Below are positions 1 through 8,649 of a DNA stretch of 64,000 nt, piece after piece. Made by a program: the position numbers and the translations under genes. Each line of letters begins with the position of its first letter. Position 1 is the stretch's first letter. The notes under the pieces were generated by a model. The model was not told the origin of the DNA, searched no databases, and was given only the letters and a program-made list of their open reading frames with translations. Source of the stretch: Oscillospiraceae bacterium (GTDB taxonomy: Bacteria; Bacillota; Clostridia; Oscillospirales; Acutalibacteraceae); the NCBI GenBank assembly GCA_003514385.1, contig DOQR01000007.1:146768-210767 (forward strand). Direction: 5' to 3'.

Positions 1-135
1 TGATATTTCGCTAAAAAGTTTATTAATGCACTTGTTTAGGCAAACCGCCAAACGCAAGAACATTTTCATTATCATTTAAAAAGTGCAGAGTAAATACAGA
101 GAATTGCGGACTAAATCCACTAAAAAATTACATAG

Positions 136-174
136 AAAATCCCGAAACACCGCTATTGATGTTCCGGGATTTTT
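136..174. terminator. Rho-independent terminator downstream of the fucosidase gene
   Basis: Arms AAATCCCG (137-144) and CGGGATTT (165-172) form a hairpin extended by GAAACA/TGTT pairing, followed by a T-rich run on both strands. It ends the minus-strand fucosidase transcript and may also end a plus-strand gene lying left of the window. The first 130 bases show no gene that I can support. Confidence 0.7.
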
Positions 175-193
175 GTTTTGCATTATATTGCTC

Positions 194-1486
194 TTACTTC
201 ACTCCGTCGAGTTCAAAGGCATAGAGCCAGCCGCATTTCATTTCGTCGGGGTTTATCTGCGGGAATACGAGCTTTGCTTTGCCGTTGTCGTTTTCGACGG
301 CTATGGGCGCGTCATGCGCTAAAAGCTTCGCCTTTATATCCGGATTGTAATCCACCTTGTCGAGCGTGAGGCTGCCAAACGGATAGGCGTTCGTTATCGC
401 GTAGACCTTGTCGCCCTTTCTAGTGTAATATGTACCCTCCTGCGGCGCTTTGGTATAAATGCGCGTGCCGTAGATAGCGTCGCCGTTGACACTGAGCCAC
501 TTACCCATATCGAGCAGGCGCTCCTGCATAATAACAGGGATAGTGCCGTCCGCGGCGGGGCCGATATTGAGCAGGAAGTTGCCGCCCTTTGAGACGAGCG
601 AGCAGAGCGTTTCGATAAGTTCCTTGCTGCTCAGATATTCGTCAACGCCCTCGATGCGGTTGAGTCCGAACGATGCGCCGATACCGCGGCACTCCTCGAA
701 CGGGCGGTCGAGCTCGACCTCTTCGATGCGTCTGCCGTTGTCGATGATGCCGTATTCGGTAGTGAAATTGCCGCCCAAGCGACCTCTTGTCTCCGTGCCC
801 CAGCGGTCGTTGGGGACTATCGTATCTTTAACAGGCGATTCGTTATAGAGCCACTGGAGGAAGTCTGTCGAGTGCCAGACGGAGCTCGGGTGATCCCACT
901 CCCCGTCCGTGAACAGAGTCCACGGCTCGTATTTTGTTATAAGCTCTTTGAGCATCGGGATAAGATGCTTTACAGCATACTCCTCGGGATCTTTGAGATA
1001 GAGCGGATGGAACCACTCATAAACCGAATGGTAGACGCCGAACTTAACATCCGTCTTTTCGAGCGCGGCTTTCAGCTCGCCGCAGAAGTCCCTGTGAGGT
1101 CCGACATCGACGCTGTTCCAGTTCCACGCATAGTCGCTCTTGAACATGCAGAAGCCGTCATGGTGCTTCGAGACGAGGTTTATATACTTTGCGCCGGACT
1201 TTTCAAAGAGCTGCGCCCACTCATCGGCATCAAAAAGTTCCGCCTTGAAGCCGCTGACAAAGTCCTCATACTGCGTTCCGGGGGCATACACCCTGTCGTG
1301 GAACTTGCGCGCGGCGCTGTTCTCGTCGCGTATCTGCTGCATATACCACTCGGCATACTGCCCTTTTTCGGTATACGCAGGCACGGAATAGAGACCCCAG
1401 TGGATGAATATGCCGAACTTCGCGTCCGCGAACCAATCCGGCACATGGCGGCTGTTGAGCGATTCCCAGTTGTTTTCGTAATGCAT
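194..1486 (-). CDS. Alpha-L-fucosidase, GH29 family
   Basis: Retaining exo-fucosidase that removes terminal L-fucose from host-type glycans. The N-terminal FGIFIHWG motif (residues 24-31), HHDGFCMF (108-115) and the strand LFTDGEW (191-197), whose Asp194 sits where GH29 enzymes carry the nucleophile, identify the family. At 430 residues it is the catalytic domain alone, with no carbohydrate-binding module and no signal peptide, so it should act in the cytoplasm on imported oligosaccharides. ATG at 1486 follows GGAGAG by 5 bases. It lies 18 bases downstream of the HAD phosphatase gene, so the two are probably co-transcribed. The exact linkage preference cannot be read from sequence. Confidence 0.93.
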   Translation of the reverse strand: MHYENNWESLNSRHVPDWFADAKFGIFIHWGLYSVPAYTEKGQYAEWYMQQIRDENSAARKFHDRVYAPGTQYEDFVSGFKAELFDADEWAQLFEKSGAKYINLVSKHHDGFCMFKSDYAWNWNSVDVGPHRDFCGELKAALEKTDVKFGVYHSVYEWFHPLYLKDPEEYAVKHLIPMLKELITKYEPWTLFTDGEWDHPSSVWHSTDFLQWLYNESPVKDTIVPNDRWGTETRGRLGGNFTTEYGIIDNGRRIEEVELDRPFEECRGIGASFGLNRIEGVDEYLSSKELIETLCSLVSKGGNFLLNIGPAADGTIPVIMQERLLDMGKWLSVNGDAIYGTRIYTKAPQEGTYYTRKGDKVYAITNAYPFGSLTLDKVDYNPDIKAKLLAHDAPIAVENDNGKAKLVFPQINPDEMKCGWLYAFELDGVK

Positions 1487-1504
1487 TTTAACTCTCCGTT
1501 TTTG

Positions 1505-2284
1505 TTATATTTCTGAAAAGACGTCGCCGACGCCATTGAATATATATGTGGGTCTGTAGGGATAGAGATTGACATCCTCGAGGCTTGTGACTCCGGAGAG
1601 GACGAGGACTGTGTCAAGACCGGTTTCGATGCCCGCGATGACATCCGTGTCCATTCTGTCGCCTATCATAGCTGCCTCCGCCGAATGGACGCCGAGCATC
1701 TTGAGTCCCGTGCGCATCATGAGCGGATTGGGCTTACCGACGAAATACGCCTTCTTGCCCGTCGCCATCTCTATCGGAGATATGAGCGCGCGGCACGCGG
1801 GGACGATGCCATCCTCGACTGGACCCGTGAGATCGGTATTCGTGCCGATGAGCTTCGCGCCGTTTCTGACGAGGTTCGACGCATGGACGACCGTCTCATA
1901 GTTATAGCTCGAAGTCTCGCCGACTATGACATAGTCCGGGTCGATGCTGTTCATTGTGATACCCTGGTCATAGAGCGCGTTGACGAGTCCGGGCGCGCCG
2001 ATAACATACGCTGAGCAGCCGGGCTTCTGACTGCTGATAAATTTTGCCGTTGCGAGGGCACTGGTATAAAAATGACTCTCGTCAACATAAAGTCCCATTC
2101 TCTCAAGCTTCTGCTGAAGCTCACGCGGCGAGCGTTCGCTCGAATTCGTAAGGAACAGGAACGACTTGTTTTCTTTATACAGCCACTCCACGAACTCTTT
2201 GACATCCGGAAGCAGTCTGTCTCCGTGATATATGACGCCGTCCATATCACATATAAATCCTTTTTTCGCTTTTAATGCATCCAT
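1505..2284 (-). CDS. HAD-IIA family sugar/nucleotide phosphatase (NagD/AraL-like)
   Basis: Cytoplasmic phosphatase of the haloacid dehalogenase superfamily, subclass IIA. Motif I DMDG is at residues 13-16, followed by V-I-Y-H-G as in NagD and p-nitrophenylphosphatases; the C-terminal motifs FVGKPNP and MIGDRMDTD supply the substrate-loop lysine and the Mg-binding aspartates. I place the start at ATG 2284, preceded by GGGAGGG, instead of an upstream in-frame codon at 2341; this gives 259 residues, normal for the family. It leads the two-gene unit with the fucosidase, suggesting a sugar-phosphate substrate in the same pathway, but substrates in this family are broad and this is inference. Confidence 0.88.
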   Translation of the reverse strand: MDALKAKKGFICDMDGVIYHGDRLLPDVKEFVEWLYKENKSFLFLTNSSERSPRELQQKLERMGLYVDESHFYTSALATAKFISSQKPGCSAYVIGAPGLVNALYDQGITMNSIDPDYVIVGETSSYNYETVVHASNLVRNGAKLIGTNTDLTGPVEDGIVPACRALISPIEMATGKKAYFVGKPNPLMMRTGLKMLGVHSAEAAMIGDRMDTDVIAGIETGLDTVLVLSGVTSLEDVNLYPYRPTYIFNGVGDVFSEI

Positions 2285-2345
2285 ATTTTCCCTCCCATGA
2301 TAGGTTAGAATAAGCTTATCAGTTAACGGGTGCAAAGTCAATAAC

Positions 2346-3623
2346 TCACTTTGCGTTTATATTCACAAGCTCTGCGCGGAGCTTTGAATAGACTATTTTC
2401 TGGCTGCTGTAGAGTCCGTAATAGCCGGAGAGCAGATAGCTCACAGCGGCGGCGAGCGCAAACAGCGGCATACCCTGCGCACCGAAGAGTTCTATGCTCA
2501 GGAATATTGAAGCGAGCGGACAGTTGACAACGCCGCAAAAAAGCGAGACGAGTCCGACCGCCGCGGCAAACCCGGGATCGAGCCCGATAAGTCCGCCGAC
2601 GACGCATCCGAAAGTCGCGCCGACGAAGAAAGTCGGGACTATTTCGCCGCCCTTGTATCCCGAGCCGACGGTGACGGCGGTGAAGATAAATTTGAGCAGG
2701 AACGCCTCGGGCTTCGCATTGCCGCCGATGGCGCGCTCGACTATATCCATGCCCGCGCCGTTGTAGTCCCCACTTCGGCAGATAAGAGACAGCGCGACGA
2801 TTATTAATCCACCGACGACTGCGCGGACAAAAGTATTTTTAAACAGCTTTGCAAAGAGTTTATGCGTGCCGTGCAGACCGAGGCAGAATCCGATGCTCAG
2901 CAGAGCGCATATCGCGGCGAGCAGAGCGGTAAGCAGGCAGCTTTTGAGCGAGAATGCTGGGATATTCGAGACGGTAAACGCGACGGGCTCAGTGCCCATA
3001 AGAGTCGAGATAAAATATGCGACGAACGCGGACACGACGCACGGGAGCAGACCCGCATAGTAAATGACACCGACACTGATAACGCCGAGGGCGAAAACGG
3101 CGGCGGTTATCGGCGTTCCGAAAAGCGCGGAGAACACGGCGCTCATGCCGCACATAGTCATGATATGCATATCTTTTTCATCGAGGCGGGATATTTTGCC
3201 TATCAGTCCCGCGATGCTGCCGCCGAGCTGAAGAGCCGCGCCCTCCCGTCCGGCGGAGCCGCCGAAGAGGTGCGTTATAACAGTCGAGACAAATATCAGC
3301 GGAGCGAGCAACGCCGGCACGCCCTGCGGCGAGCGCACGGCATCGAGTATCTCGTTCGTACCTATATCTTTTTTGCCGGAGAGCTTATACAAACCGGCTA
3401 TCACAAGCCCGCCGACGGGCAGCAGAAATACTATCCACGAATGAGCCTTGCGCACGCCGGTAACATATTCGACGCTCAAATGAAACAGCGCACCGACCAC
3501 GCCGCCGACAGCGCCCGTAACCGCAGCGAGGGCGAACCATTTCAGAAAAGTCAGCAGATACTTTCCCGCCGACTTACAGTTATTTTTCCAGTTATTTTTC
3601 AGATTTATTTTGACAGACTCCAC
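2346..3623 (-). CDS. ClC family chloride channel or H+/Cl- antiporter
   Basis: Integral membrane protein of the ClC family with about ten hydrophobic helices. The diagnostic selectivity motifs are visible: GGSAGREGAA (the GxGxEGP-like loop, with Ala in place of Pro) and GYKGGEIVPTFF (the GxFxP-like loop). It has no C-terminal CBS domains, as is common in bacterial members. The start is uncertain: a TTGCCA/TAAAAT promoter occupies 3656-3684, so codons upstream of about 3645 are unlikely; GTG at 3623 follows GGATGGGG by 5 bases, and ATG at 3638 is the alternative. Whether it transports chloride, fluoride or another anion cannot be decided here. Confidence 0.88.
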   Translation of the reverse strand: MESVKINLKNNWKNNCKSAGKYLLTFLKWFALAAVTGAVGGVVGALFHLSVEYVTGVRKAHSWIVFLLPVGGLVIAGLYKLSGKKDIGTNEILDAVRSPQGVPALLAPLIFVSTVITHLFGGSAGREGAALQLGGSIAGLIGKISRLDEKDMHIMTMCGMSAVFSALFGTPITAAVFALGVISVGVIYYAGLLPCVVSAFVAYFISTLMGTEPVAFTVSNIPAFSLKSCLLTALLAAICALLSIGFCLGLHGTHKLFAKLFKNTFVRAVVGGLIIVALSLICRSGDYNGAGMDIVERAIGGNAKPEAFLLKFIFTAVTVGSGYKGGEIVPTFFVGATFGCVVGGLIGLDPGFAAAVGLVSLFCGVVNCPLASIFLSIELFGAQGMPLFALAAAVSYLLSGYYGLYSSQKIVYSKLRAELVNINAK

Positions 3624-3655
3624 TTTTACCCCATCCATTAATATATGTTGATTAG

Positions 3656-3684
3656 ATTTTATCACTTTATCACGGCTTTGGCAA
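3656..3684 (-). promoter_or_regulatory. Sigma-A type promoter of the ClC gene
   Basis: On the minus strand TTGCCA (3679-3684), a 17-base spacer and TAAAAT (3656-3661). It excludes the longest possible ClC reading frame, which would begin inside the promoter. Confidence 0.5.
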
Positions 3685-3814
3685 CGAGAAGAAAAAAATT
3701 TGAGCCGGCGGTTGATGTAATTATTGGCAAAGTCAAAACAATTGATTTTATTCTTGGTAATTCGGAATTGTTATGGCTTTGTATCAGATGCCGCCGAATT
3801 TGTGCAGATTTCGC

Positions 3815-3833
3815 GGGCGGATGATATCCGCCC
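3815..3833. repeat. Short perfect hairpin in a gene-free stretch
   Basis: GGGCGGAT-gat-ATCCGCCC is a perfect 8-base-pair palindrome in the gene-free stretch 3685-3950. The surrounding sequence shows no coding character that I trust. The form resembles dispersed palindromic elements common between genes in gut clostridia, but only one copy is visible here. Confidence 0.45.
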
Positions 3834-3950
3834 TACCGTGCACTTATATTACTTTGAGCAAAGCAAAACAATTCATCGGTCTTGGTTTACGCCGAACTGT
3901 CTTCCTTTACGCAAGGGAGTCGAAGTAAAATTTATATTGCGATAAAAATT

Positions 3951-3974
3951 CAAGGACCGCCGGAGCGATCCTTG
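3951..3974 (-). terminator. Terminator downstream of nrdR
   Basis: CAAGGA (3951-3956) pairs with TCCTTG (3969-3974), with partial pairing inside. On the minus strand it is followed by AATTTTTAT, and it lies 5 bases past the nrdR stop codon. Confidence 0.65.
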
Positions 3975-3979
3975 GGTTT

Positions 3980-4435
3980 TTATTTTTCTTTGAGCAGCTT
4001 TGCGAGTTCATCCATGAACGTATTGATATCCTTGAACTGCCTGTAGACGGAGGCGAAGCGGACATATGCGACTTCGTCGATGCTCTTGAGCTTCTCCATT
4101 GCGAGCTCACCGATATAGACGGTTGTCACCTCGCGGTCGAGCGAATTCTGGAGCACAGCCTCAATCTCGCTGACTGCCTTTTCGAGCTGTTCCATATAGA
4201 CCGGACGCTTTTCGCACGCCTTGAGCATGCTGTTGAAAAGCTTGTTTCTGTCAAAAACCTCGCGCGATTTGTCCTTTTTGACGACGACTATCGGCACGGT
4301 CTCGATTATCTCATAGGTCGTAAAACGCTTGCCGCAGCTGATACATTCGCGGCGGCGGCGTATTCTCTCGCCCTCGTCGGTGGGACGCGAGTCGATGACC
4401 TTGCTCTCTTCAAAACCACAGAACGGACACTTCAA
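3980..4435 (-). CDS. nrdR: Transcriptional repressor NrdR
   Basis: ATP/dATP-sensing repressor of ribonucleotide reductase genes. The N-terminal zinc ribbon uses Cys3, Cys6, Cys31 and Cys34 with the conserved run RIRRRREC between the pairs, and residues from about 46 to 136 form the ATP-cone domain. The conventional N-terminus MKCPFCG is recovered by using TTG at 4435, which has GGAG seven bases upstream; an in-frame GTG at 4444 overlaps that ribosome site and is less likely. This gives 151 residues, the usual length. No nrd gene and no obvious NrdR box pair is near, so its targets lie elsewhere. Confidence 0.97.
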   Translation of the reverse strand: MKCPFCGFEESKVIDSRPTDEGERIRRRRECISCGKRFTTYEIIETVPIVVVKKDKSREVFDRNKLFNSMLKACEKRPVYMEQLEKAVSEIEAVLQNSLDREVTTVYIGELAMEKLKSIDEVAYVRFASVYRQFKDINTFMDELAKLLKEK

Positions 4436-4450
4436 AGCTATCACTCCATC

Positions 4451-5461
4451 TTACTTATTTTTTTGGACTTTCAGGCCGCACAAAAACCTGAAGAAGTTAT
4501 TGCTGTCAAGAATATACTTTGATACAAGATAACTCACAATATAACTTCCCGCAAACAATATCAGCACTATAAGCGCGGGAGTCGTGATATGAGCTTTTGT
4601 GACCACGAGCCAGCGCAGACCGGTTACCAGGAATGCATTGAGCAAATAATACTGAAGGGAATATTTTCCGCTTGTCATCAGCTGATTTTTTATAAACTTC
4701 GGCAGTTTCACCAAAGAGAAGAACGAGGCAAAGAAAGCAGAGGCTGCAAAAGCGGATATATATATTCCCGCAACAGAATAGACATTGTCCGCATATATTC
4801 TCAGCGGAACAAATGACAAACAGAACACCACTGCACTTACCGCCAAAATAACGATACGCTTGTCCTTTATTTTTTCGAAATCACAGCCTTTGAGCATCAT
4901 ACCTGCGATAAAATATGTAAGATAATACACAACGCTCTTTAAGCAGCATATCTCGGGCAAATCGAACAACGCTGATACAACAACACAGGCCGCTATAAAC
5001 GGTAAACCGAGGAATCGGTTCTTTTTCAATATAATCGAAAAAAGAGGCGCGATGGCCGAGATTATAAACAGTGCATAAAGAAACCAGTATCCGCCGGACG
5101 ATGTTCCCTGGAAGAAGAACTGGAACAGTGCGGATTTGAAGTCCATTTTTCTGTTAACAAGGCTTCCTCCGACAACCCTGAGGAACAATGCAACTGTGTT
5201 AAAAACTGCATAAGGAATAAGTATTCTCTTCACACGGGAAAGAAGATATCCGCCGTAATTACCCTTATATGAGCACAAAAAGCCGGATATCATAAAGAAT
5301 AACGGCATTTGATAAGAATCCACAAAAGTTTTGAGCGCATTGCTCCATGCAACATTCTCAAGATTCACCGGGTATACTATCACCGAATGACATATAAGCA
5401 CCGAGATGATAGCGACGCCTTTGAGTATGTCAATAAGATCGATATGTTTCTTGGCTTCCAC
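4451..5461 (-). CDS. Acyltransferase family 3 membrane protein
   Basis: Multi-pass membrane acyltransferase of the OafA/YrhL/NodX type that modifies sugars of surface polymers or glycolipids. The opening IDLIDILKGVAIISVLICHS carries the family's helix 1 with its histidine, followed by about nine further hydrophobic helices. GTG at 5461 follows AAAGGGG by eight bases and is preferred over an upstream TTG at 5482, giving 336 residues. The base composition is somewhat more AT-rich than the flanking genes, which could mark recent acquisition. The acyl donor and acceptor are unknown. Confidence 0.85.
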   Translation of the reverse strand: MEAKKHIDLIDILKGVAIISVLICHSVIVYPVNLENVAWSNALKTFVDSYQMPLFFMISGFLCSYKGNYGGYLLSRVKRILIPYAVFNTVALFLRVVGGSLVNRKMDFKSALFQFFFQGTSSGGYWFLYALFIISAIAPLFSIILKKNRFLGLPFIAACVVVSALFDLPEICCLKSVVYYLTYFIAGMMLKGCDFEKIKDKRIVILAVSAVVFCLSFVPLRIYADNVYSVAGIYISAFAASAFFASFFSLVKLPKFIKNQLMTSGKYSLQYYLLNAFLVTGLRWLVVTKAHITTPALIVLILFAGSYIVSYLVSKYILDSNNFFRFLCGLKVQKNK

Positions 5462-5520
5462 GCGCAATGCCCCTTTGCACAATTTCTATATTTTATTATC
5501 GCATAAAGTCAAACTTGTTG

Positions 5521-6297
5521 TCAACATAATCTTTTAAGCATATACATCGAATCGGTCAGCTGATCTATGCGCTCGAAGCCCGAGCGGTAGAGCTCGATAA
5601 CGCAGTCGCCGGAATATCCGGTTTCTTTCATAAGCGAAAAGAGGGCGGCGAAATCGAATTTTCCGTCAAACGGCGGAATGCACTTGTGATTCTCGTCGTG
5701 GTCGCTCAAGTGTATGTGGCAGATATTATCGGAAAACTCCCTGAAAAATTCTATCGGGTCGACCCCGGCGAGATACGCCTGCTTAATGTCGAGCACCATA
5801 TGAAAATCCACACCGAGGCGCGATTTCAGCTCGTTCATAAGCTCCGGCGTCTGCCCGTTATGATGGACAACATTTTCCTGTGCGAGGATTATCCCCTGCT
5901 CATGTGCGTCGCGGACAAGCAAACCTAGTCGCTCGGCGTATTCGTCGGTGCTGATATTCACCGGCATCTTTGCGCCGTGGAGCACGACTATTTTCGCGCC
6001 TATCGCAGACGCGGCGGCATAGTATTTTTTGTAAAACTCCCTGTAATCGTCGAAGCGGCGCTCATACTGACTGAAGAGGATATAGCCCTCGGCGAACGAG
6101 GTAAACGGATGTATCGAACGGATGCGTATGCCGCTGTCAGAGGCTATAGACGAAATGCGGCGGAGAAAATCCGGTTCCAACTCCGACGGCGAATTAAAAA
6201 ACACCTCGGTGACTTTTGCCCCCGCTTCGGCGACACAGCGCAGAGCCTCTTCTGTCGCGGCTGGATAAAAGCAGGCGGTGGATATTCCGACGGACAT
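5521..6297 (-). CDS. Sugar phosphate isomerase/epimerase-like TIM-barrel protein
   Basis: Member of the xylose isomerase-like / AP endonuclease 2 superfamily, a metal-dependent TIM barrel. Candidate metal ligands are spaced along the barrel as in the family: Glu in AQENVVHH, Asp in VLDIKQ, His in HIHLSDHD and the C-terminal Glu in CVIELYR. ATG at 6297 has AAAGGAGAGG in front, giving 258 residues; an upstream frame extension to 6369 lacks a ribosome site. It is a single-gene unit divergent from a small membrane protein. Substrate unknown: sugars, inositols and hydroxypyruvate are all possible. Confidence 0.82.
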   Translation of the reverse strand: MSVGISTACFYPAATEEALRCVAEAGAKVTEVFFNSPSELEPDFLRRISSIASDSGIRIRSIHPFTSFAEGYILFSQYERRFDDYREFYKKYYAAASAIGAKIVVLHGAKMPVNISTDEYAERLGLLVRDAHEQGIILAQENVVHHNGQTPELMNELKSRLGVDFHMVLDIKQAYLAGVDPIEFFREFSDNICHIHLSDHDENHKCIPPFDGKFDFAALFSLMKETGYSGDCVIELYRSGFERIDQLTDSMYMLKRLC

Positions 6298-6387
6298 TCG
6301 TTTTCCTCTCCTTTCCTCAAAAGTAAAAATCTTTGCATTGCGCAAAATCGCACTCCGGGTTAGAATCAAACAAACGGAGGTGAAGAT

Positions 6388-6657
6388 ATGCGCGGCATAA
6401 AAGAAAAAATTGCAGAAAATTTAAGCTACATAAATCCCGTTTCGCGCAGGATGCTGCTCGGCGCGGTTATTATTTTTGAGCTTCTCTTCACCCTTGCCGT
6501 CTGCGCGCTGCTGCTCGCGGGGCGCGGATTCGACTACTGGAGATGCATATATCTTGCAAAGGACGCGCTAGACTGCATCCGTCCGAGCATGGGAGTCATG
6601 CTCTTCGGCTCGCTGATAATGCAGGCTATCGACCCCAAGGGTGAAAAGCAGGATTAG
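6388..6657 (+). CDS. Small two-helix membrane protein, unknown function
   Basis: 89 residues with two hydrophobic stretches (roughly residues 22-44 and 63-80) separated by a loop containing WRCIYLAKDALDC. I do not recognise the family. The gene has a good ribosome site (ACGGAGGTG seven bases before ATG) and ends just before a strong terminator, so it is probably real. It is transcribed divergently from the isomerase gene, with 90 bases between the two starts. Confidence 0.65.
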   Translation: MRGIKEKIAENLSYINPVSRRMLLGAVIIFELLFTLAVCALLLAGRGFDYWRCIYLAKDALDCIRPSMGVMLFGSLIMQAIDPKGEKQD

Positions 6658-6686
6658 TATCGCACTTAATATGTATATGATATCAC

Positions 6687-6723
6687 AAAAAAGCGCCGAA
6701 TACAATTAAATTCGGCGCTTTTT
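6687..6723 (+). terminator. Strong terminator
   Basis: AAAAAAGCGCCGAA (6687-6700) and TTCGGCGCTTTTT (6711-6723) form a perfect stem with a 10-base AT-rich loop and a T-run, ending the small membrane protein gene. Confidence 0.85.
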
Positions 6724-6804
6724 GGCGCGTCTGCATATGGACATTTACCGAAAAAGTATGATATACTTTTAAAAGCGTTTTTATTTTTGCGCTTCGGAGG
6801 GAAT

Positions 6805-7815
6805 ATGACAAGAGACAAGCTAATCAAAAAAATTGCGACATGGATAATGATGGCGATAATGCTTTCGGTCTTCTCGCTGGATATAATCTGCGTTGCGATG
6901 TGCAACAAATATCAGAATAAATTTGAAATCACCCCGGCGCAGTTTTCGTCGGACGGCACGGCGGACAGAATACATTTTCTAAACACCTACAACTCAGACG
7001 CGATACTCATAGAATCAAACGGCAAGTTCGCGCTCATCGACTCCGGCGAGGGCGACCGCAATCCGCGCAGGAAGCTCAGCTACAACGGCAGCGAAGAGGC
7101 TGTTATAAAATATCTGAAAAAGGCTGCCGGCGACGCAGAGGGCAAAGTAACGCTTGAATTTGCGCTCGGCACGCACAATCACTACGACCATGTCGGCACA
7201 TTTGAGGCGATAGCCAACGACCCGGACATCACGGTAAAGACATTTTACATAAAGCCCGTCAACCGCGAAATAGCCCACGAATATGAATACAACGGCTGGG
7301 GCATCGAGGCAACATATGCAGACACGGTAAAGGCGTTTCAGAACAGGGGCACAGTTGTTACTTCCGAGATACCGAGCGAGCCGTTCAATTTCGGCGACTT
7401 CACGCTTACTTTCTACAATACAGCACTCGATGACGCGCGGCTTCACGGACAGGGCGAAAACGCCGAATCCGTCGGAACGATGGTCGAAAAGGGCAAAAAA
7501 AGCGCATTCCTCGCCGCGGACATAACGAGAACCACCGGACTCGAGGGCTTACTTCTGCCGCAGCTTCATAAGGTGGATCTGCTCAAAGTCGGACACCACG
7601 GCTACTACGGCTCGACCTCGTGGAAATTCGCAAAGGGACTTTCGCCGAAGATAGCGATAATCACAAACAGGCTCGGGAAGATATATCCCGATGTCAAATG
7701 GACGCTCACAATGAAGAGCCACAGCGCGATATTCGCGACGGTCGACGAAAACGGAATCATCGCAGAATTCACGGACAACGACGAAATCAAGCTTTCAAAC
7801 CACGCGCAGGATTAA
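6805..7815 (+). CDS. Metallo-beta-lactamase fold hydrolase (ComEC C-domain-like), membrane anchored
   Basis: N-terminal hydrophobic segment (about residues 10-32) followed by an extracytoplasmic or anchored metallo-beta-lactamase domain. The zinc motif HNHYDH matches HxHxDH, followed by later metal residues in AADITR and VGHHGYYGS, which is the arrangement of ComEC C-terminal and related ComEC/Rec2-type hydrolases. ATG 6805 lies six bases after GGAGGG. 336 residues. Members cleave phosphodiester or nucleotide substrates, but the substrate here is unknown. Single-gene unit ending convergently with the DUF4130 gene. Confidence 0.83.
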   Translation: MTRDKLIKKIATWIMMAIMLSVFSLDIICVAMCNKYQNKFEITPAQFSSDGTADRIHFLNTYNSDAILIESNGKFALIDSGEGDRNPRRKLSYNGSEEAVIKYLKKAAGDAEGKVTLEFALGTHNHYDHVGTFEAIANDPDITVKTFYIKPVNREIAHEYEYNGWGIEATYADTVKAFQNRGTVVTSEIPSEPFNFGDFTLTFYNTALDDARLHGQGENAESVGTMVEKGKKSAFLAADITRTTGLEGLLLPQLHKVDLLKVGHHGYYGSTSWKFAKGLSPKIAIITNRLGKIYPDVKWTLTMKSHSAIFATVDENGIIAEFTDNDEIKLSNHAQD

Positions 7816-7824
7816 AAAAATATC

Positions 7825-7856
7825 AAAAGCAGGAGTCCCACGGCTCCTGCTTTTTT
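7825..7856. terminator. Bidirectional terminator between convergent genes
   Basis: AAAAGCAGGAG and CTCCTGCTTTTTT (7844-7856) form a near-perfect stem between the stop codons of the convergent metallo-beta-lactamase and DUF4130 genes; A/T runs on both sides allow use on both strands. Confidence 0.85.
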
Positions 7857-8649
7857 ATGCTCCGATTCTTTTGACTCCGCGCACGGCATCGGGAGAATTG
7901 CTCTCATCCATCTCCGGGAGCTGATTCCAATAGCGTTTGGGCATGAAGTTCATGCGGCATCGGGGATTATACCGCGCCTCGATAGCTACCGTATCATAGA
8001 AATGCTTCCACAGCGCGCGGAAATACAGCTCCTCGTCCCCCGCCTGCGGCTGTACAAAGCCGTCTAACGGGATAATCATTTTCTGCCTGTTATGCCAGAC
8101 GAGCGCCTGCGAATGGGTCTTGTCATATATGAGAAACGATTCGTTCGGATATCTGTCGCAGAAATGCGGCGCGAGCAGGGGCAGGACGGAATTTTTCGGC
8201 TCGATAATCGAAGTGAGGGTGTTATCCTCACTGATGCTGAAGCGGACAAAGCCGGTATACTTATGGCTCTCCTGCTTGAGGGCGCGTACGGCTTTCGTCA
8301 GGCGCGAAACGGTATCATCGGCGAGCATACGCAAGACACCCGCGCCGTAGTGCATCGCCATATGCACAAAATCGTTGATGAGCGTTCCCATGTCCTCGAC
8401 GCAGGTCAGGTACCCGAGCCGCACGGCGTTCCAGACATCGGCGCTGACATTTTTGAGCCCGCGGCGGACTCTGTCCGCCTTTTGCGGGTCGGTATCAACG
8501 GTTTTGCACGCAAAGAGAGTCGGCACAAACTCATCCTCCGCGACGATAGAACACGGCAGCTCGCGACTCTCAAAGCTCTCGAAAACAGCTGTCAGAAGTC
8601 CCTCGAACGAGCCGTCATATACATATGTTACATCTGACCGTGCAGACAT
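7855..8649 (-). CDS. DUF4130 protein, partner of the radical SAM DNA repair enzyme (TIGR03915-type)
   Basis: 264-residue member of the family annotated as SAM-associated putative DNA metabolism protein. The family hallmark near the C-terminus is RYNPRCRMNFMPKRYW (about residues 226-241), preceded by DELYFRALW-like sequence. DUF4130 also occurs fused to UdgX-type uracil-DNA glycosylases in other bacteria, which supports a nucleic-acid role. ATG 8649 follows GGGAGG by ten bases and overlaps the end of the radical SAM gene by 22 bases, so translation is probably coupled. It shares the SOS-controlled promoter upstream of the radical SAM gene. The biochemical activity is not established. Confidence 0.88.
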   Translation of the reverse strand: MSARSDVTYVYDGSFEGLLTAVFESFESRELPCSIVAEDEFVPTLFACKTVDTDPQKADRVRRGLKNVSADVWNAVRLGYLTCVEDMGTLINDFVHMAMHYGAGVLRMLADDTVSRLTKAVRALKQESHKYTGFVRFSISEDNTLTSIIEPKNSVLPLLAPHFCDRYPNESFLIYDKTHSQALVWHNRQKMIIPLDGFVQPQAGDEELYFRALWKHFYDTVAIEARYNPRCRMNFMPKRYWNQLPEMDESNSPDAVRGVKRIGA

